A stretch of 64,000 bases of DNA from Paracamarosporium sp. OC-R06-R3 (lineage: Eukaryota; Ascomycota; Dothideomycetes; Pleosporales; Didymosphaeriaceae). The notes under the pieces were generated by a model. It saw nothing but the letters and a program-made list of their open reading frames with translations, did no database searches and had not been told where the DNA came from. The stretch covers positions 248,001-312,000 of the forward strand of contig JACVRA010000181.1 in the NCBI GenBank assembly GCA_019828545.1, read 5' to 3'. Both the position numbers and the translations under genes were made by a program. Shown piece after piece: positions 43,784 through 55,346 of the stretch (position 1 is its first letter; each line of letters opens with the position of its first letter).

Positions 43784-45218
43784 CTAGTCTTCTTGACCTT
43801 CCATCTCCTCGCCCTCTGCGCCATCCTCATAGCCCTCCTCATATTCTTCGCCATCTTCGTACTCCTCTCCGTCTTCATCGTCGCTATCCGAACCGCTACC
43901 TTCGGACTCGCCCTCACTGCCAGGGTCATAGTCTTCCTCGTCCTCGTCCTCGTCCTCCATATCTTGAAGCTGCTGCTCGGCCCTCTGCAGCTCCGTCAAG
44001 CCATCATCCGGTTCAGCAGCCGCAGCGCCATTCGTGCCATTTGCCTTATCAGCCGGAGGGTTTATATTGAGCTTTTGAGCTCTCCGTGTAGCTGCCATGC
44101 TTGCATCTTGCAGACCGTGCTTCTGTACGTACTCGTTGATGCCATCGTAGTCAGCCTGGTCGATCATTCCGAACTCGATGTCCCCTGTCTGGGTTGTGAT
44201 GACGAGGTTGAAGGTATTGCGGAGAACGTTTGTATAGGAGACAGAGGTGACGGAGGCAAAGTCAAAGAAGGCGAGGGGCTTCTTGAAACCCCATACAATG
44301 CCGACNNGAAGAAGAGATAGCCTACGCCTATTAGCATAAGTAGAAGAGAAGGAAGAAGGTTGATACGCGCCTTCTTTGCTGCCCCTGTGACCCTTGACGT
44401 GATAAGCTTTCTCGCCCTTGCGGTGGCTTTGTGGAATTGCGCTCTCGAACTGTTCTGCTTCTGGAAAGATGACCATCTTGCCAGTACCAGCTTGTATCAA
44501 GCAATGATGGATAGCCTCTGCCATAGGACCTGGCCCGGGGTCTTCGCCTTCGACAATGTTCTTCCCCGTTGCCTCTTCAAATGTCCACACTATTGGCTCC
44601 GGTGGAGAGCTCTTCAGGTGGTCGGGAACTGGATTCACGCCGTCGCCATGCACGGGTAGTATGATGAAATTATGTTGTCGTTTCGCTTTCTCGGGCACTG
44701 GTAGGCAGAATACTTGGTCTGTACTCAAGTCAGCTCAGTATCGCGCCGTCTGCATGCAAAGCGCACCAACATCTCTCCAGGCAATGCCAAACTCAACGCT
44801 GCCATCAGCGCCTACCGCTCGCACGCCACCATCTTTCTTGTCAACCAACTCCAGCGTGTACTTCTTCCGCTGCGGTATGGAAAAGCTGACGGCAGGGTAT
44901 TGCCGCCATGCCTTGGTCGCTGAGCTTTTCAGGCTTGCTGCTGCTGTTGTGCCGTCTTGCGCCCCGTTGCTCTCTTCGAGCTTGCGTTTCTTGGATGCTG
45001 GCTCGTTCAAGGGTTGCGATGCCCGGTTGAGGATATATGTCGAGATATCGCGAAAAAGCGTGCTTTGTGTAGGGTTTTGGTCTGCGACAACTGTTAGCTT
45101 GTGTAGCAGGAAGGTGCGACATGCGACGGGGCGTACCAATAGCGGCATGCACACGCTTGCGCAGCTCGTGATTGCCGGCGAAGGCGAGATCAATTTCTTG
45201 GGCATGTGCGCCGGCCAT
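43784..45218 (-). CDS. RTT106: Histone chaperone Rtt106 (contains an assembly gap)
   Basis: Exons on the minus strand are 45218-45137, 45081-44767, 44718-44371 and 44321-43784, for about 427 residues. Rtt106 is a nuclear H3-H4 chaperone used in nucleosome assembly and silencing. The start [13 protein letters not shown] and the tandem PH-type domains ([52 protein letters not shown]) are clear. The tail after residue 330 is highly acidic, as usual. Two N at 44306-44307 fall in the phrase GYLFF..VGIVWGF. Because both sides are in the right frame only if the gap is a multiple of three, NN does not reflect its true length. The intron at 44322-44370 is inferred. It would use a GC donor (AAG|GCGCGT), and its boundary is less certain than the others. 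Confidence 0.88.
44306..44307. other. Assembly gap (NN) inside RTT106
   Basis: Two ambiguous bases interrupt the coding sequence. The family alignment expected around GYLFF and GIVWGFKKP calls for one to two extra codons here, so the gap probably stands for 3 or 6 bases. Confidence 0.8.
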
Positions 45219-46721
45219 GGTCGTTGTCACGGCTCGCAGAAGGTTGATGGTGTGCTGTTGATGGAAGTTTGGTGTTGCAGGACAAAGCGACGCGAGCCCC
45301 GGCTGGCGCGTGATGTTTTGGGCGGGAACGACTGATGTCACTGCCGGGTAGACATCTCAGTCCACCGTCAACCACCTTTACACATTGGTGCGCTTCCCAA
45401 CATCATACACGAACTGATGATCAAGAATATAACCCACTGTCGGGTTTCCATTGCAATGCGTCGGCCTCCGTTGCTAACAACGTAGACAAAGACAAGCACC
45501 GAAGCCGCGATACGGTGTGCTCAGTACCTTGTAGCATTCGTACACCTCGATTGGCATTATCCTCAGTCACGGATACAATAAAGACAACGACTGTTACGAC
45601 TTTCTAGGATACATGACATTGCGACAGCGGCCATGTCAACACCCGGATAACATCTCTCCTGTATCAGCTCGCTGCACCCTACAGTATCTTATCCTTCTGC
45701 TTAAGCCTCACACGACCCTCTCTTATGGCATTGTGGTACCAGATGCGAACGTATCTTGACCAGGCGCCTGGAAGTGAGGATTCCCTCAGCACTGTGCACT
45801 CGTGGGGGTGTGGAACGCTTCAGATCAGCTTCATTGGGAGAAGAGCATCGCAAGATTCGTTCCAAACGCTTGCCGATCACCCAACCATCTTTTAGCCGAG
45901 AGAAAACCCTCATGCCTTAGGAACCACGGAATGACCTTTTGCGTTAATGACTCGTGTTGTGACTGCGTGCGCGCATTTAAGTTGTGGGGGTCCGTTTCAC
46001 GTGACGAGGAGCAGTTGGATCCTCCGGTACGTATCCAGCCCTACCGATGCACTGATCGTCCGATGAATCAATCAACGCCTTCAGAACAAGGCTAAAGACT
46101 GGTTCTAACCTTAGCTGCAACTCATATCGCCGCCTGTATCCTCATAACGCGAGCATTTCTGGTCAGTGCGCGTAACGAACCTCTGACGCCACTCGTCTCG
46201 TATCGCCAAACCGGCCACTCCCATCGCGCAATACCCACCATCGCATTGCCGAGCCATCTGAAAAGGCTCAGTTTTCGCCATGATGTTAAAGCGTGGAACA
46301 GAACCAGCCCTATGCCGGTAGGACAGCATTAAAAGTCGGGTGCTCGTCTTCCTTTCCGGCACCACTCGTGCCCTTTCCTCACCGCCAAACGTGTTCGAGG
46401 ATGACAGTTGCGGAGCAATATCCACGCATGTTGTGTGATGCTATTCCTTGACCGCTGTCGAAGCCAACGTCAACCGAATATCAACCCGACTCGTGTGCCA
46501 CCTAGCATCAACAGGCGTGTTTCTTTCCCACTATTTTCTTTCCTTATCCGCGTCACCACTCTCTACTTCCTACTTCAACTCCACTCTTGCTTCTATTTTC
46601 GTGGGCGGATGTAAACCTTATTCATCTTATTTTCTAATTGCGAGCTGCCATCTGACCTGACATCGCCGGATCTTCCACGGACGCCTCAATACCTAAGTGA
46701 GAAAGAGTAGGACTAGGCAAA
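45219..46721. other. Intergenic region between divergent genes, 1.5 kb
   Basis: It carries the promoters of RTT106 (minus) and the four-TM gene (plus). Pyrimidine-rich stretches at 46500-46640 suggest a long 5' leader for the latter. No internal gene is supported. Confidence 0.5.
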
Positions 46722-47597
46722 ATGAAGAAACCGGAGTTCAAGATGCCTTCGGTGCTGGGCAAGGTCTCAACGAAGTTTGTCAAGAAGCCCATCTTCAATC
46801 AACCGGTTCACACAGAGAAACGGTACCATGTTACTCGGATGCTCTATGCCGTTCTGCTCTCATTGCTCGTCATGACCGCTGCCTCTGTCATCGGGCTCAA
46901 AGCAATGACCGTCAACTTCATCGAGGACAATCGCGACACGGGCTTTGAGTTTGAAACTGAAGATCCTACCGATTCAGTCATCCTAGCGGCGCTTCCAAAG
47001 ATGCTATACACCGCGCCGGCAAAGCTAGCACTGGTAGCCGGTGCGATCTCCATCTTCGTCGGCGCCGCGCATTTAGCGTTTGTTATCATGGATTGGAGGG
47101 CAGGAAAGAAGGTGAATATGCTCTTCATACTTCGCTCTTCCCCCACAATACTAACCTGATCGTAGACACAAGCATACGCCTTCCGCCGCAACATGATGTT
47201 CCTTCACTTTGGCAACAACATCCTCATTCTTTTCGCCCTTATCTCCACCCTGGTAACCCACAAGTCAACCTCACACGTCAACCTCCGATATATCACCAAC
47301 AAAGCAGACCGTCCCTCCGCCGCCGACGGCATGCGCTACAACATCGGAACTTTCGACCTCGAAACCTGGTCATGTGAGTGGAAGTCTGTGCCAGGCGCTG
47401 AGATGGTGTGGGGCGACTACGCCGCACAGTGCCACATCGAAGTTGCAGGCCGCAGCGTGATGATTCTCTTTCTGGTCGTAGGAACTGCACTTGCAGGTCT
47501 GAGCATCTGGGGCATGATAGGCCGGCGGGACTCGAGCGGCGAGCGCATCAAGACAGAACAGGTGGAGCTAGAGATGGGCAAGATGAACGCTGTTTGA
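46722..47597 (+). CDS. Four-TM membrane protein, unknown function
   Basis: Exons 46722-47111 and 47166-47597 encode 273 residues, joined across a 54-nt intron (GTGAAT donor, CTAACCTGATCGTAG end) that restores KKTQAYAFRRN. Membrane segments lie at about 40-62, 100-124, 141-163 and 232-254. The loop between segments 3 and 4 is long and contains two Trp-Cys/Cys pairs (TWSCEWKS, YAAQCHIE). The N-terminus is basic (MKKPEFKMPSVLGKVSTKF). The arrangement recalls SUR7/PalI/claudin-like or MARVEL-type fungal membrane proteins, but no signature settles it. Confidence 0.75.
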
Positions 47598-48395
47598 GCT
47601 TCAACCCTCAAGCAGCTTTTCCATTGGTGTTAAATTCGTTTCGGCTTCTCCCCCCTTCCCACTCTACCTTCCTATTTTGCATTTTTGCCTTTTCTTCTTC
47701 GATTTTTGTATTCTTCCTCCTTGTATTGCAGCTTCGGCTGCCTTTCACTTTGCACAGAGCGATGATACCCCACTCTCGTTACCGCTGGGCTAGACTATAG
47801 ACGTGCTCGTTGGGCTGGCTTCAAGGGTCTTCTATGAGTCGTTGTGAATGCCGGCGGGTTAATTGAATTGGAAAAGAAGCTTTCTAGATGGGTGACAGCG
47901 TCCAAGTGTTGGAGTTGTCGTTTGGAGTTTGCGAGGTTTGATCTTCCTGTTTTGAGATGGAGGCCGCGGGATTGTGTTGTGTTGTGTTTGGGTGGTGCGT
48001 GGGTGCGTGCATGTTCAGGCGTTGGAGGACCAAGCGGTATACGTAGCTTGTAATGAATGTTTGGTTCGGTTAGATTTGGTTTGAGATGCTTTGTCTTATG
48101 GTGCGGATCAACAATGCTAGTATACTGCTGCGGATGTAGCATGTTTTTCAAGGCTGTCTGTGCAAACCTGGCAACAATGTATAGGTCAGGAAACACACAG
48201 CGCCACTGCAAGCATACCATGCGGCACTAGGTCAAAGACCAAACAGTTCTCTCCGTTAGTTCAAAACTTCTTCACCTTCTCATAGACTGATATAGAGGCC
48301 TATCGCAAAGCCAAATCATAAAGTCCAGGTAAAATCAAGCTTTCATAGTTCATATGCAATGACAACTACGCATCGTCCCCCAACCTAGAACCTCA
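47598..48395. other. Intergenic region
   Basis: It begins with a pyrimidine-rich 3' flank. The 141-codon minus frame at 47795-48220 has no features and is not annotated. Confidence 0.5.
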
Positions 48396-48725
48396 TCACC
48401 GCCTACTTCCCAACCTATTCAACCACCTCGGCGCCATCGAGCTCCAGATCCCGTTCGCCCTTCTTCCCCCAACACCGTAATTTGCAAGAATACTCCGTGT
48501 CTCCTCCACCTCTGGGTAAAGCCACCTATGTGCGCTTCTCCTCCATCCTACACGCCTGATGTTGCGAACGAATTCATACCCCATTCTTTCTTGCAGCTCC
48601 CTATTCCAGCGCCAGCCCTGGACGGGGTTAAGATTGATGTTTGGGTCGACCCAAATAGGGCTGCAGTTTTGGAAGCCGTCGTTCCATTCGTGGAGGATGC
48701 GGTCGTAAGTCCAGTATGGGGGCAT
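48396..48725 (-). CDS. Small Trp/Arg-rich hypothetical protein
   Basis: This 109-residue minus-strand frame is rich in Trp and Arg and starts MPPYWTYDRILHEWNDGFQN. It has no signal peptide, membrane segment or family I know. The even spread of aromatic residues and the absence of low complexity argue for coding. A TATATAG element lies about 65 bp upstream of the ATG on the same strand. Evidence is thin, and it could be chance. Confidence 0.35.
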   Translation of the reverse strand: MPPYWTYDRILHEWNDGFQNCSPIWVDPNINLNPVQGWRWNRELQERMGYEFVRNIRRVGWRRSAHRWLYPEVEETRSILANYGVGGRRANGIWSSMAPRWLNRLGSRR

Positions 48726-50730
48726 GGTTGGGTTTGGGGTTGCTCTCTCGGCTTTTGCTTTACTTAATAGGTTGGGCTATAAAATATCTATATAGGCCTA
48801 TAGATACCAATCGTGTTGCTTAGTATTATGAATATGGGAGATGTGGCGGTATGGTCAAGGGTATGTGTAAAGGAATTAAAGTTTAATAAAGGTTGTTAGT
48901 CCGAGCAAGGAAGAGTTTTTGGAGCTTGGAGAGATATATATAGTGTAATTGCAATCGTTTGTTGTTGATATACAATGATGTTTGCATGATTCGTGGGGAA
49001 CGACTTGACTCAACCGCTTGTTGTTGGTTTGCAGTGTTATACTAGTCTTATATTGAAAATGATGAGATCTGTTCCTTATCAACATACTTCATAGTTATTG
49101 GGGTAAGGTTGAAGAGGTAGCATTTAGGTGAAGAAAAAGAATATGAGCGTGCAATGTGTCGAAAATGGTATTGCCCAATGCACCGCTTCAACCAAAGAAT
49201 CAGGATTCAACGCAAGCACCTAGTTCCCATCTGTATTTGCTCCCTCCTCGCCACTCTTACACCGATATAATATCATTTCCTATCGTCAGTTTCATGCGCT
49301 GTACTCTTCTTACAAACAAATTATCTTCGACGAACCTACAATTTCCGTATCGATTAATTTATGTGAGATATAGAAGTTTTCAGAATCTCTAATGTGCCTG
49401 CTTTCCCAAAGTAACCAATAGCCAAAGTCGCATATATCAACCGTTTATTCGAGATTTTCCTTAACCCTGGTCGCTAGTGAAGTACTACAATAGACATCTT
49501 ATTCGCTGCCAATTTCTTCATCTTTCAGCGCTAGTCGAAATCCTGGTCAACAATGATGACGAAGAAGTTTTTAACTCGATGCGATACCTTGAGCACCATT
49601 GGAAGGCTATTTGCACGCATACGGCAATTCCATAGGCAGATCTGCCCCCAAATTGCGTTCTTGACTTGGCCAATAAATATCCTGGTCATGATGTACAGCA
49701 ACGCACTAGTGGTTAGCGTCCGTGAGGTGTCCAAATGGTTCCCCAGCCACCAGAGACCTTCCCTTCAACCATCACTCTTAATCACATCTTGTGAATACTT
49801 CGACTACCAATATCGCATTCTCGATGCATTCGTCTCGCCCATATTTACTCGTCAACTAGCGTGGTTTTGGCCTTTGAATTGCTTCTTTACGTAATGTTTT
49901 CGAGGCTGAGAAGGTTATGCATGCAGATCGACACGGCTTACGGCGATCTCATCTCATAGTACAGCTGAGCTGTATGCCGTTCTGTCGTGCAACGAACCCC
50001 GCGCACTAAGTGAACCAGTCGAAGGGTCAGTTTAGCTTTCTGTGCACCATCCTGCTCCACTCAAACTTCAGCTTTGTACCCTTGCGTAGCAGAGCATCTG
50101 AAACTTTGTTGTTGGTACCCAAAGATCACAACTCCATCCAAACATTGTACAAGGTGAAAAAGAGCGACAACTCTAAGAATATGAGAAACTCAACGTGCAC
50201 AGTGACACATTTATTACATACACGAGTTCTAACGATGGTCGCAATGTTCGAATCCTCGAGAGCTTTTCGATAGATGACCATGACAGACTGCGCACGGATG
50301 GTTTCGTCAAGGGCATGTACTAAGGACGAAAAACGCAGTTGCTTTTCTGGGGAGTGCTGTAGGAGTTGGATCTGCATGCATACACGATAATATCGGGTGT
50401 ACGACTATGTGTAACGTTTATCCGGGGTTCGATTGCGTCATTGAGCATTGCTCACTTTCAGGCCTTGCTTGTTTTTGTTGTGCATTCGAGGCCGGAAATA
50501 TTTAGGTACTGAAGTGACAATGGATTCTAGCAATCTCCGCAACTCCGTAAGCTCACATAAATCAACGAAAAGGTATCTGAACATTTCATGCGTAGCACTT
50601 AAGGGCATCATTGGGTATAATAATCATCACCACAGCCAATAAGGTACGCACTCTCACATACAAGTTCTTACTATGTCCCTCTTTAACCATCGCGACCAGC
50701 TAGCCCCGAGGATATACACCAATATCAAAG
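48726..50730. other. Intergenic region of 2 kb, no gene seen
   Basis: The region is AT-rich in the first part. Short frames on both strands have no features. Confidence 0.5.
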
Positions 50731-51979
50731 ATGATCTTCTCCAGCCTAATCTATATTTGTCTGCTTGTAGTCCCTACAGTTCTTTCAGCGCCCTTTCTTG
50801 CACCAGCAGTACAAGCTGATTATGATGCCATTATCATCGGCGGAGGTCCGGCTGGACTAGCAGCAACAAGCGGCCTCGCACGAGTTCGACGCAATGTTCT
50901 GTTGATCGACTCAGGAGAATACCGAAACGACCCCACAAGGCACGCCCATGATATTATAGGATTTGATGGTGTAACGCCTGCCTGGCTTCGCTTTTCTGCA
51001 AGGAAGCAAATTAGTCATTATGGAACAGTTGACCTCGTTAACGGAACCGTAACGGAAATTCAGCCTCAGAAGAACAACACTTTCTTCAAAGTCTTAACCG
51101 ATTATCCTGGAAATAAGTCGATCTCTTTTACCACTCGCAAAGTTGTTCTCGCCACCGGTATGCAAGACATTCTGCCCTCCACGCCCGGCATTGCAGAAAA
51201 CTGGGGCAAGGGTATCTACTGGTGCCCTTGGTGCGACGGCCATGAACATGCCGATCAAGATCTTGGTATCCTCGCGCGCCTTGATAGCGCAGTAACGAGC
51301 GTCCGGGAAATCCTGACATTGAACACCGACATCGTTCTCTTCGTCAACGGCACCGATACGCCCGGGAACCGTGCGATCACGGATGGTAAATTCCCAGGAT
51401 GGGAGAAATATCTGCAACTCCTCAACGTGAGGATTGAGAACCGTACGTTGGCATCTATCACACGACTCAAAGACGGTTCAACGCCATTTGCGGATCCGAG
51501 TGCACCTACGCATCCTGAACATGATCTCTTCCAGGTCGAGTTCACAGACAAAAAGAACCCCATATTGCGGAATGCGTTCTTCGCCGACTTTCCGTCCGAG
51601 CAGAGGTCTAAGGTCGGCCAGAATGCAGGTGTTCAGCTTTACGGGAATAAGCTTGCTGCAGACAATGCCGGGGGGCTAGTGACAAATGTTCCAGGGATCT
51701 TTGCTATCGGCGATGCTAATTCAGACAATGTTACCAACGTGCCACATGCTTTCTTCACCGGAAAGCGCACTGCGGTGTACCTCCACGGTGAGTGTGACAG
51801 TGCTTACGAAGAGGTCAAAACACTAACGTTATGTAGTTCAAATTGAACGTGAAAATTCTGTCGCGCAAATTGCAGCAGCAGACAAGCGAGATATAGAGGA
51901 AGAGAAGCTACAGCAGATCTGGACCCGGATGAATGAGCCTGGCGATGTGACTCATGCGGGCGACAAGTTCAAGATATAA
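50731..51979 (+). CDS. Secreted FAD-dependent thioredoxin-reductase-like oxidoreductase (GliT-like)
   Basis: Exons 50731-51787 and 51837-51979 encode 399 residues across a 49-nt intron (GTGAGT donor). The first 20 residues are a signal peptide (FSSLIYICLLVVPTVLS). The FAD-binding Rossmann motif IIIGGGPAGLAA spans 34-45. A redox CPWC is at 165-168 in YWCPWCDGHEH, as in fungal dithiol oxidases related to gliotoxin GliT. The second FAD motif is GIFAIGDANSDNVTNVPHA. The NADPH-binding middle domain is poorly conserved (ILARLDSAVTS), which fits oxidases that use oxygen rather than NADPH. Several N-glycosylation sites support secretion. The last exon (IERENSVAQIAAADKRDIEE) is a helical tail. No epipolythiodioxopiperazine cluster is visible around it. 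Function is inferred from the family. Confidence 0.85.
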
Positions 51980-52295
51980 TATGCCTCTTAATCGAAAAAA
52001 AACCTAAAAGAGTTTTGGACAGGCGGGACTGAAATTCATGGCTGAGTTTTTACGCCCGGATTCATCCTATCACAGTGTGCAGGTGCGGATTGTGAAGTTC
52101 TAGTGCCGATCAATATTTAGGAGAAAGTGGACAGAAAGACCAGCTTTGTGAGTGCCGAGGTGAGAAGATCAAGCTCATTGACGCAATATTGTTTGAACAA
52201 TCCATATCTGAATAATAGTCTACAACCAAACGCTATTTCTGTTACTTGCCATCTCTGAAATCACTAACGCTCTCCTCTTCCATTTTGCCTTATCC
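51980..52295. other. Convergent 3' flank
   Basis: It separates the ends of two convergent genes. Nothing else is seen. Confidence 0.5.
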
Positions 52296-52895
52296 TCAAT
52301 CAAAACTCGCGACTGCCTTCAGAAGCACGTGCGAATATCCGCTCCGAATCTCTTTGAAAAAGACCGACCGCGGATATCCTGACACTATCGCATCGATAGT
52401 CCAAGTAAACTCTTTCGTCTCTCCTTCTACGACCACGTACCCTTCCTCGTCCAACTGGACCACTGCTTTTTCTACCGTGTTACCAGGTAAAAACGACAGC
52501 ATATTACCCTGAGGTTTGAACGCGGAGAGATAATGTGGGACGTTTGTTTCTCCACTGGGAAGAGAAGCGTTGGTGACGAGATGTCCAGTTTCAGAGATGG
52601 TGAAGCGCGGAAGAGAGGAGGCAGGGCTGGTGATTTGAAGGTAAATGGGACTGTCAGGATTGGACTGAGATCTCTGAGTATGCGTGGTTAGGATTAGATT
52701 TTGGAGACAGAAACCAGGCACCTCGCAAGAGAGGAAACAAGGATGGCGTACGTAAGAGTCTGCGGCCCATTTGGAATAGCCTTCGACTGAAATGTAAAAC
52801 TCCTGGCCTGGTTCGAGCTTCGAGAGGGACAGCGGAGCAGATAGGAGAAAGAAGATTGAAGTGGAGAAGAGTGATGTGGAAAACTGGGGGAACAT
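52296..52895 (-). CDS. Secreted hypothetical protein
   Basis: From the ATG at 52895, chosen because it opens a signal peptide (FSTSLFSTSIFFLLSAPLSL), the frame encodes 199 residues. The mature part has beta-rich patterns such as FYISVEGYSKWAADSY, RFTISETGHLVTN and AVVQLDEEGYVVVEGETKEFTWTIDA. A stop-free stretch after ADSY carries donor GTACGC, a CCTAACC branch and acceptor ACTCAG. Removing it (78 nt, about 52749-52672) would join ADSY to RSQSNPDS. A shorter 48-nt version starting at GTGCCT is also possible. Either keeps the frame. No family is recognised. It is probably a cell-wall or extracellular protein. Confidence 0.65.
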   Translation of the reverse strand: MFPQFSTSLFSTSIFFLLSAPLSLSKLEPGQEFYISVEGYSKWAADSYVRHPCFLSCEVPGFCLQNLILTTHTQRSQSNPDSPIYLQITSPASSLPRFTISETGHLVTNASLPSGETNVPHYLSAFKPQGNMLSFLPGNTVEKAVVQLDEEGYVVVEGETKEFTWTIDAIVSGYPRSVFFKEIRSGYSHVLLKAVASFD

Positions 52896-55346
52896 TATAC
52901 GAATGAGGAAGATGGTACGTCTGAGGATATACCTTGGACGATAATGCCGAATTTCAAAGATGTGGATTGAACAACGAGATACTGCGCAATGCACTGCACG
53001 CGAAAGTCAATTGAAGCTTATCGATTGCTCTTTATACCTACCAGATGGATCGCGCAAATAGATCAAAGCACGTTGCACTACAACAATACGAACGCGGAAT
53101 CTCGTAACTCACAGTCGCGTCTTTTTTAGCCACATTCTCAACATCAAGCATCAAATTGGTGACCAATCAAGCCAGACCATCGACTTTACCCGGGCGAGAT
53201 CTTTTGAAGTAGATGAGATTTGTGTAGCGAGGCAACCAAACAGGGGTGCACTGCAGGGTTACCACATTCGGTGCCTTGCGAGATCGAAGGAGGTATTAAA
53301 AGTATACGTGCGTGATGTTTGCAGCTTCGCGATGCAACTTTGTAAAGTGGTTTTGATCGTTCGGTGGTACCGCAAATACGACTTTGATGTTACCGTCGTG
53401 CGGAGCGGAGCCTTTTGCTTAGAGCGTATCAAATGAAGTCAAACGTATGCACTGTACGGTTTATCCATAGTGTACAGTTAGGCTGACGCGGAATTGAATA
53501 TGTCAGCATGCCATATTGCAGTCATCGTGGTCGCTCAGCCTGGACAAATCCAGTATATCAGAATGAAATGATATCAACCTTTGTGGACGTCCAGCTTCGG
53601 ACAAAGCGCAAAGGAATCATGAAATATCAAGTCCTCGTTCAAATTTTTGTGAATGTCTACGCAAACAATACGAAGCTGCTACCTCTCTCTTCTTGCAATG
53701 AGTCAACTGTGCCCATGCGGGTAGTTGACGACCAGAACCATTCAGATTCACAGCTTAATAACGGTATGGCATTAAGTGCGCAGCTCCACTCTAGAGCCGA
53801 ACCGCCGAGTACCAACACCTGGCCCAACACCCACTCGTTTCTGCAACAATTTGTGTGCCACCCATGCAATTCCATCACTTTAACAAAAAATTGTATTTTA
53901 GGAGCGTATTTCGCGTTGTTCAAAACTACCCACACAACGTTCCGGGTGTTCTTGGCCTCAGGTTTGACGTTGAGTCCGGATGGCAACCCCAGAGGCTATA
54001 TAATGTTGTTTGCAGATTTTTTGTAACGCGAATATCATTGCGATCGAATGAATGGTATTGCCAGCATCCTAAAAACCCACGTTGACGACAAAGTACAGCT
54101 CTTGAGCATTCGCCATATTTGTGAAGATCAATATACTAGTGTGCTGGTTCCGAAAATCAGATCGAAATCTTTGAAACAATAGTCAGAAAGTGTGGGAATG
54201 ACATCTAAGCCAGTCTATAGTAGCCATATCGATTCTCGCTCAATTAACCCAGGGCTTACTCGACGCTCCTTACTATGGCCCCAAGCTATTCTTGAAGGCC
54301 CCTAGGGAACACATAAGGATTAGTGTAAATGCAGTAGAAGCTTAGCCTGTAGTAACATTATAGTTGTCATAAAGCTTAACTCCCTTTTCATTTCAATTAC
54401 GACCCAGCCTTGTAAAGCGTAGCCTTTGATTCATACCATACCTGCCCGAACGCCATCGACGAGGGCAAAATAACCATGTCAAGCGAATATCTCTATGAAT
54501 CGACTATTTGTGAATTACGGATGGTGAAGGTACAAAGCGGAACACCAATAACTACCGGTCCCTTACTTAGCTAGTCACGTTCGTTCGAGTCTGACGGTAG
54601 TTTATCGCACGAAAATTATCGACAGTATCCAACCGCTGATATGAGATTCTGAAATCAAACCAAATATCGTATAACTTGGTTGTGAGCATCTAGGAGATGA
54701 ATCCAGATTCTCCAAATCGCCCAATGCTTGAAACTTCCATATCCGCTTTGAAAATGGAAAGGCGTCCTCGGCTCAATTCTTCGGTCCTTCTCGGCGAGCA
54801 ACAACAATTTTTAAATGCCGTTTCGAGCTAAACGTCGGAAGTGCTGGCTAGTCGCACGGCCATGACTTTTACCTCGGTCGGCCATGGAGGCTATGCAAAA
54901 CAGGAAAGTCTCCTAGGTTTTCTTAAAGAGATGCCTAGCCCTTGCTCTATTACTCTGACCCTGTTAACCCTAATCCTAGCTATCCATAGTTCCCGACGTT
55001 AAAATTAAGAAGAATATGGATCTCTAAACACGATTCAAACGTATTCTCTATGGCTGGCCGTGGTAGAATTCATGGCTGCGCGACCTGCCTGCAGCTTGGC
55101 ATCGAAAGGGTCTTGCGACGGCTTCTCCCCCTTCGGCGATCTGCAGCGCGGTGTGGCTCAGCTCCTAACACTAACAGCCTAATACGGTATAGCTGCAAGA
55201 GCACTTTTCTGGACTTGGCATCACAGATTGTCCCTGATGTGTATGTTTTCGCAACCGTCGCGTTGTTTGTTCGACAACGCGCTCCAAGGACCGGTTGATT
55301 CCTGCATTCAATATAAAACTATCAAATTAATCTTATAATTAAGGAT
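52896..55346. other. Intergenic region of about 2.4 kb
   Basis: The longest frames (53508-54026 plus, 53657-53986 minus) overlap each other and lack features. No transposon or RNA gene is seen. Confidence 0.5.

Noticed and set aside
47795..48220. 141-codon minus-strand frame downstream of the four-TM gene
   Set aside because: It lies in the 3' flank, is His/Thr/Pro-rich, and shows no support from motifs or splice sites.
50420..50445. GGGGTTCGATT resembling a tRNA T arm
   Set aside because: There is no matching 3' stem and no cloverleaf in the surrounding 80 bases.
53508..54026. 172-codon plus-strand frame and an overlapping minus-strand frame
   Set aside because: They lie in opposite strands of the same DNA with no domain, signal peptide or conserved phrase in either.
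54955..54980. AACCCTAA-like text suggesting telomere repeats
   Set aside because: It is only one or two imperfect units, with no tandem array.
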